NCBI GenBank assembly: GCA_013368445.1
Contig: JAACJO010000031.1
Span: 310,001-374,000 of the forward strand
DNA length: 64,000 bases
Reading direction: 5' to 3'
DNA from: Leucocoprinus leucothites
Taxonomy: Eukaryota > Basidiomycota > Agaricomycetes > Agaricales > Agaricaceae
Shown here: positions 59,209 to 64,000 of the stretch, one piece after another
Layout of the letters: every line of letters starts with the position of its first letter
How positions within the stretch are numbered: position 1 is the stretch's first letter
Notes under the pieces: model-generated
Told to the model about the DNA's origin: nothing
Database searches by the model: none
Seen by the model: only the letters and a program-made list of their open reading frames with translations
Position numbers and translations under genes: made by a program

Positions 59209-61196
59209 ATGCAAGTTCCCTCTGGTGAAATAACGCACCACGCAGACCTTACCTCTACGAGCGGACACATGCGTCATTTACAACTGCCACCTTCAACGAT
59301 TCCGTTCATACCAACGGAATTGTTAGTCATTATATTCGAATGGTACGCAGCCTTGTGCTGTACCTTCCGCGCTGAAGCACCTACTGATAGTGCCTGGCCT
59401 CTCGGCCTGGTCTGTCAACGTTGGCGCACCCTCGCGCTCTCAATGCCTCACCTATGGAATCACTTTCCCATAGTTCGCATAACGCAGAAGAGTATAGACT
59501 GGGAAGGCTTCGTTGCAAAATGGAAGCTATTCCTTGATCGTTCCGGGAACCTTCCTCTGAAACTTCATCTGTCCTTTGACATTCCCTCCTACAAGATTTC
59601 CAGGTTACCTTACCCCGCCCTCAGTCACTTTCTCGACTGCTCTCACCGATGGGAGCACGTTACGATCTCCAATCTTATGGTCATGCAGACTCAGCTGCAG
59701 TTCCAAGCCGTTCGATCAAAGCTGAATCTCCTCCGCTCAGTGACACTTAACTTTGCAGAGACGACTTTTGACGCGACCGAGAACAACACGTTCAATATTT
59801 TAGAAGTTGCCCCAAACCTCACGACTATCCTTTTGCATAGTCCTTCGCATCGGCATAGAAAAACGGGCCTGTCATTTCCCTGGTGGCAGTTGACGACCTA
59901 CAAGGTGACTGGAATCGATATGGGGACATTTCCTATCGTTCTCGATCTATCGCCCCAGTTGGAAAATTTACATTTCCAAGGGAGCAATTTCACATACCAT
60001 CGAACCGATTTGATTCACCATACCCATCTACGCCACCTATTCGTCGATTCTGGATCGTTAAGCGTCTTTTGGACACAGTTAGAGAAACTGACTGTCCCTT
60101 CCCTTGAAACTCTCTCGATGATCATGCCTGCAGATCAACCGAGAGCATTTTCAACCTCTGCAATAACCCATTTTCTTATTCGATCAGGCTGCTCCTTGAG
60201 GAAACTAGTCATCGGCCTCGGCCGTGCGGCGATTCAACATGACCTGCTAAACCTGTTCCTCCTCACACCAGATCTCGAGTTCCTGGAACTCGGAAGTTGC
60301 CATACTCCATTTCTGCAGGATATGGTCCTTCAAAGGCTTGTCTATGACAAACACTCTCCAACCTTATTGCCCCGACTCCGCTCCCTGACTATTAGCTATT
60401 CTGAGGGTCCTGACTCGGACGATATTGCTCTGATATCGCACATTGTTTCGTCTCGTCAAGAAACCAATTTTGATTCACCTCTCGGTCGGCTACACGCCGT
60501 GATGGACCATGTGAGGATTGTTGCACTCGACATGTATACTCGCTTCCGTATCTTGTGTCAACTTGGAGACTGGGAAGATTCACTATCGACTTTTGATCCG
60601 TATACACAGGTTGCGTAGTTGATTGAGGCTTTGATGACCCTTTTTGACCTTTTTATTAGCCCCTCCCTGGAAAAGTGGCTACCGATATTGACGTAGCTGA
60701 TCATGTTGCTACATTGATTGAGCAGATAGAGCAACGTCGTGTAGACGGTGCTCATTCGATTTCTCCAGTAAGTAAACGTATTTATCACATCGACAGCCGC
60801 GCATTTTGAACATTGTAATTTTGCGTAGACCCCAACAATACTTTCGCTCTTCACTCTCGCTCATCTCACCGATGATTCCTTTGAGCGAGATAATCTAATC
60901 AAACTGCTCGGGACCCTTGGAGTCCTCCCTCTTGCTAAATCTTACTTCATCGGGCGTCGTTGGATCCCAGGATGCATATCGGACATTCTTTATGTCCATT
61001 CGATCCCGGGTGCGTAGCATCGACTATTTGAGCAAGGGATTCCCAATCATATTATTGTTGTTTATACTCAGATCAGAACACCCTGACAAATGTCTGGACA
61101 CATGTTGCCAGCGGGAACGCAAAGGCATTAGACATGATACTAGGTTATGAGGCGTATCAAGAGCGCGAGGACGATCTGGTAGAGGCGATATATTAG
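59209..61196 (+). CDS. F-box/leucine-rich protein, four-exon model
   Basis: Exon 1 begins MQVPSGEITHHADLTSTSGH; an F-box follows (FIPTELLVIIFEWYA through LVCQRWRTLALSMPHLW, about residues 40-84). Leucine-rich segments come next (LNLLRSVTLNFAE, LTTILLHSP, LENLHFQG, LEFLELGSC, LRSLTISYSE). Read without splicing the frame stops at 60618. I prefer a spliced model: a 50-bp intron (60610-60659) joins PYTQ to PLPGKVATDIDVADHVATLI, then introns 60768-60828 and 61010-61071 lead to YEAYQEREDDLVEAIY-stop at 61196, about 604 residues. Three introns of normal size that all keep phase support this. An alternative last splice (CTG|GTAGAG to 61261) would end VMRQMLYKRL. The C-terminal extension is not recognised. 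Likely an SCF substrate adaptor. Confidence 0.7.
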
Positions 61197-62452
61197 TGTT
61201 CCGCTTGGTGATTTCTCTCATATCTGAATCTCCTAAACTCAACTAATCCCGCCACTCTAGGTGATGAGACAAATGTTATACAAACGGCTGTAAACGTGCA
61301 AGCGATGCTCGCTAACTTTGCTCTGCCAAGACCTAGTACAGCAGAATATGAACTACATGATCATTTCGTGGTAGCAGGTCGTTGCCTAGGACATTTGCCC
61401 AGCTGCAGGTGGTACCGAGGTTGGATACAGTCGCAGAATGTATATTCGTGTCTGATATTATTGATGTTTATATTAATGGCCGTTGGTTTATAATATGACA
61501 GTCACTCAAGTTTCAGTTAGCGCTATTCGTCACTCGGGTCGGAAAAGTTCTTAAATGTATTTCACATTTCCAATATGCTGAGTCCAAAACATGCCGGTTT
61601 AGCTCCCATACTACCTTACACTCCAGAGAATTTATCTCTTCTGCTTGCAAATTACGATTAGCGCCAAGATAGGCTTATTCGAGTCCTACACAGGAGCAGG
61701 CCTTGGCGAGTAACAATGAGTCGTCATGAGTTCAAGTTATGAGCCACCTGCCGAGTACGTGAAATGTTGGTTCCCAACGAGATCACCAGAACGAGAGCGC
61801 TCCCTCGATGGTAGTCTTACTACTTTGGCAAATTCTGCGCTGATGACCTGAGGATAGTGTGTAATACGTATTTTGAGAGTGTGAGTAGGATTGTTTTTGA
61901 GAGTTTCCCCTCCTATAGCAATAGCATGGACTCGGAGGAAGCAAAAAAGGACTGGGCGAGGAAATTAGGAGCACATGGGAAAATAACAATATGTCGAAGA
62001 TGAGTGGTGCAAAGAGGGATTTGTTTCTTTTCTGTTTTGCGAATGCATCCCAATAATTCTTCTGTTTCGTGACTATCACTCTCCAAGTATTGAGTGGCTA
62101 TAAATCAAGATGCTGATGAAATCACAGAATTCACATGCGCACGGGCGCATACGCCCCTGTTCGTATCCCTGAATAAGGGAACTCTCCGAATCCGCAAGTG
62201 GAATTAAGCTTTCCTGAGCGTGGGCGCCAAACGGGTCACAAATGGACTAAAAATTGAACACGCATTCTCATCCGACTTTTGACTCTCGAGAAGCCTTTTA
62301 TACTTACACCACACACATACCTGCCCTTCACACGTTTGTCCTCCTTTCCTTGTGCGTCATACCCTTTTGGCTCATTAGACTTTGGGCACAGCTATAATTA
62401 CCCTACTGGCCCATAAGCATTTCATCACTGTATCAAACGAACGTTCAACAGC
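61197..62452. other. Spacer between two F-box-type genes
   Basis: A frame at 61261-61493 (AMLANFALPRPSTAEYELHD, ending in a hydrophobic run) reads protein-like and follows an acceptor (CTCTAG). It might be an alternative last exon of the preceding gene or a relic. The rest shows nothing, apart from a presumed promoter before 62453. Confidence 0.35.
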
Positions 62453-64000
62453 ATGGGTGATGGGAACAGTCGAGCGAATGCGGATGTTGGGTCCTCGTCG
62501 GCGTGTTTCGCTTCCCGTTCTGATTCCGAGTTGGATTGGAGCAACGAGAAAAGCATCGCGGCCAGTCTTGCTTCCACGTCCTTGAACTTGACCAGCACGG
62601 CCGCCGCCAGTGGGGCCGCTGGTCCGCATTTCCCTTGTCCTCAGACCGCTCTTGCGGTCATTCATAGCGACAGCGCACACGGTATCGACTGGGACTTGCA
62701 GGGTGGGAAGAAGAAGATGAACGTGATTACGTCTGCTGTGCTCTCTGGAGTGCTGTACTTTGCTAGGGGACCTGCGTATCCGCATCCGTTACCTGTTGTT
62801 AGGGTTGGTCATTCACAAGGAGGCGCTTCGAGCTGTGGTGGTGGTATTGGGAATGGAGGTATTGGTAGTGGGACCGCTGTGAAGGATGAGTGTGACTCGG
62901 CTATTCACTCGCCTGGAATGGAATGTGACCCTACAGCGCGCAAAGTTGCGCCACGACTATCGATGATACCCGAGTTACCACCAGAATTGTACTCTGTTAT
63001 CGCTTCTCACCTCTTTCCTTCCTCTCACAACAACGTCAGTGAAGATAAACGTGTACTATATCGACGAGCTCTTGCATCATGTGCACTTGTATCTGCCGCT
63101 TGGCTTTCCGCGTCCAGACCGTATCTCTTTGATACTGTCAAGCTCACATATACCAACATCACTTCGTTCCTCGAATTATTGCGGAATCCCTTGTGTTCGT
63201 TCAAGCTGGTAGTGCGGGTTGTGAAGATGAGAGAGGGAGAATTCATGGTTGATCGATGGATGGACCGTGCCCTTCCGAAACTACTAGCGTCTCTCCAAAC
63301 TGAAGGCGAAGGGTACAGCATGCGAGTGCTGGATATGTACAACCTCACCTGGCAGGAGTTGGGTCGGCAGTCGGTGGAAACACTTCAGAAAGGGTTTCAA
63401 GGAGTGGAAAGTCTACGAGTGGGAACATGCTACTTTGAATGTGTTCACGAATTCGCAAGCTTTGTGTGCTCATCATCCTTCCATGCGAGTGGATTGAAGC
63501 ATTTCGTGTGCGACTACGTTTTGCTGAATTGTACTGGGGCTGGTCCGGATTGCGATTGTGGGTCTGAGGCTGACGAAGTTGCCGCTGGGGTTGACCCGGA
63601 TGACAAAGAAGAGGAAGAAGCTTCGCGGAACACGGTGCAGGGTCTTGTTTCAAATTCTTCGACGTCATCAAGCGACGGAAGAATTCGATATCAAAAACGC
63701 GCCACTGTGCCAGGGCGCCTCTGTCTGCCGAAGACGCTCGAGAGCCTGTATTTATCACTCCCGGAAGAGTCCATGCTGTGGTGGTTCGCAGATCAGGAAA
63801 CAGCGTATGGGCTGAAGAGACTTGGTGTCTCCGTTCGTGACTCTGCGTCTGTTGAACTCGTCAGTGAGCTTGTCTCTAAAGCCGGAAGCGCATTGGAAGA
63901 GCTGGTGCTTAGTTTACCATCTGGTAAGTAATAAACCCATATTTCCGATGCGTTAATAGTGCACTAATGTATCGTCGTTTATTACCATTAGGTTGCCCTA
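62453..64000 (+). CDS. F-box-type protein, 3' truncated by window end
   Basis: Exon 1 (62453-63924) encodes about 490 residues starting MGDGNSRANADVGSSSACFA. The first 170 residues are Ser/Gly/Ala-rich and probably disordered. Then comes an F-box-like segment (IPELPPELYSVIASHLFPSS ... ALASCALVSAAWLSASRPYLF), followed by leucine-rich stretches (MRVLDMYNLTWQELG, GVESLRVGTCYF, LESLYLSLPEE, LKRLGVSV, LEELVLSLPSG) and an acidic insert (DPDDKEEEEASR). A GTAAGT donor follows at 63925; the next exon seems to begin after TTACCATTAG near the last bases. Probably an SCF adaptor. Confidence 0.75.

Overview
The window looks like a chromosomal segment of a filamentous basidiomycete, probably an Agaricomycete. 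Genes are split by many short GT-AG introns of about 50-65 bp. The gene families (leucine-rich F-box proteins, a tyrosine-kinase-like protein with a helical N-terminus, large aldehyde dehydrogenase families) are typical of that group. I see no rRNA, tRNA, CRISPR or prokaryote-type features.

Region 1 (about 1.7-31.3 kb) is an aldehyde dehydrogenase (ALDH) array. Seven ALDH genes lie in about 30 kb: 1756-4192 (-), 5930-8115 (-), 13230-15624 (+), 16185-18605 (+), 20158-22551 (+), 22818-24817 (-) and 28790-31237 (-). Five of them (first, third, fourth, fifth, seventh) form one close clade with the same dense intron pattern, including an 11-nt micro-exon just before the catalytic cysteine motif. 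The gene at 22818 is a canonical fungal ALDH. The gene at 5930 is divergent and carries a frameshift and a damaged splice donor. Inside the array are a PTS1-bearing peroxisomal dienoyl-CoA isomerase (8542-9695), two tiny paralogous genes (11059 and 12299), and a kinase-like gene with a degenerate catalytic loop and a probable MLKL-like helical N-terminus (25846-28344). A plausible shared theme is oxidation of lipid-derived aldehydes next to peroxisomal beta-oxidation of unsaturated fatty acids; this is inference.

Region 2 (31-43.4 kb) is mixed: a 637-bp TA-flanked inverted-repeat element (32168-32804), a large secreted protein (33817-36600), a class I glutamine-amidotransferase-like protein (39076-40213) and an F-box protein (41901-43388) flanked by decayed fragments of its own C-terminus.

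Region 3 (46-59 kb) is an eroded segmental duplication. One complete oxysterol-binding protein gene (ankyrin, PH, FFAT, ORD; 49878-54430) is surrounded by broken copies: a 5'-end copy upstream (47974-48235) and two 3'-end copies downstream (56219-56450, 58656-58990). Short genes belonging to the repeated unit have survived: a pair of 32- and 52-residue genes on the 5' side (46852, 48942) and a pair of about 90-100-residue genes on the 3' side (55182, 57265). A second inverted-repeat element (55571-55898) sits inside this region.

Region 4 (59.2-64 kb) holds two more F-box-type genes; the last runs off the window edge.

All gene models were spliced by eye from reading-frame continuity and homology between paralogs. 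Exact exon edges and 5' ends need transcript support.
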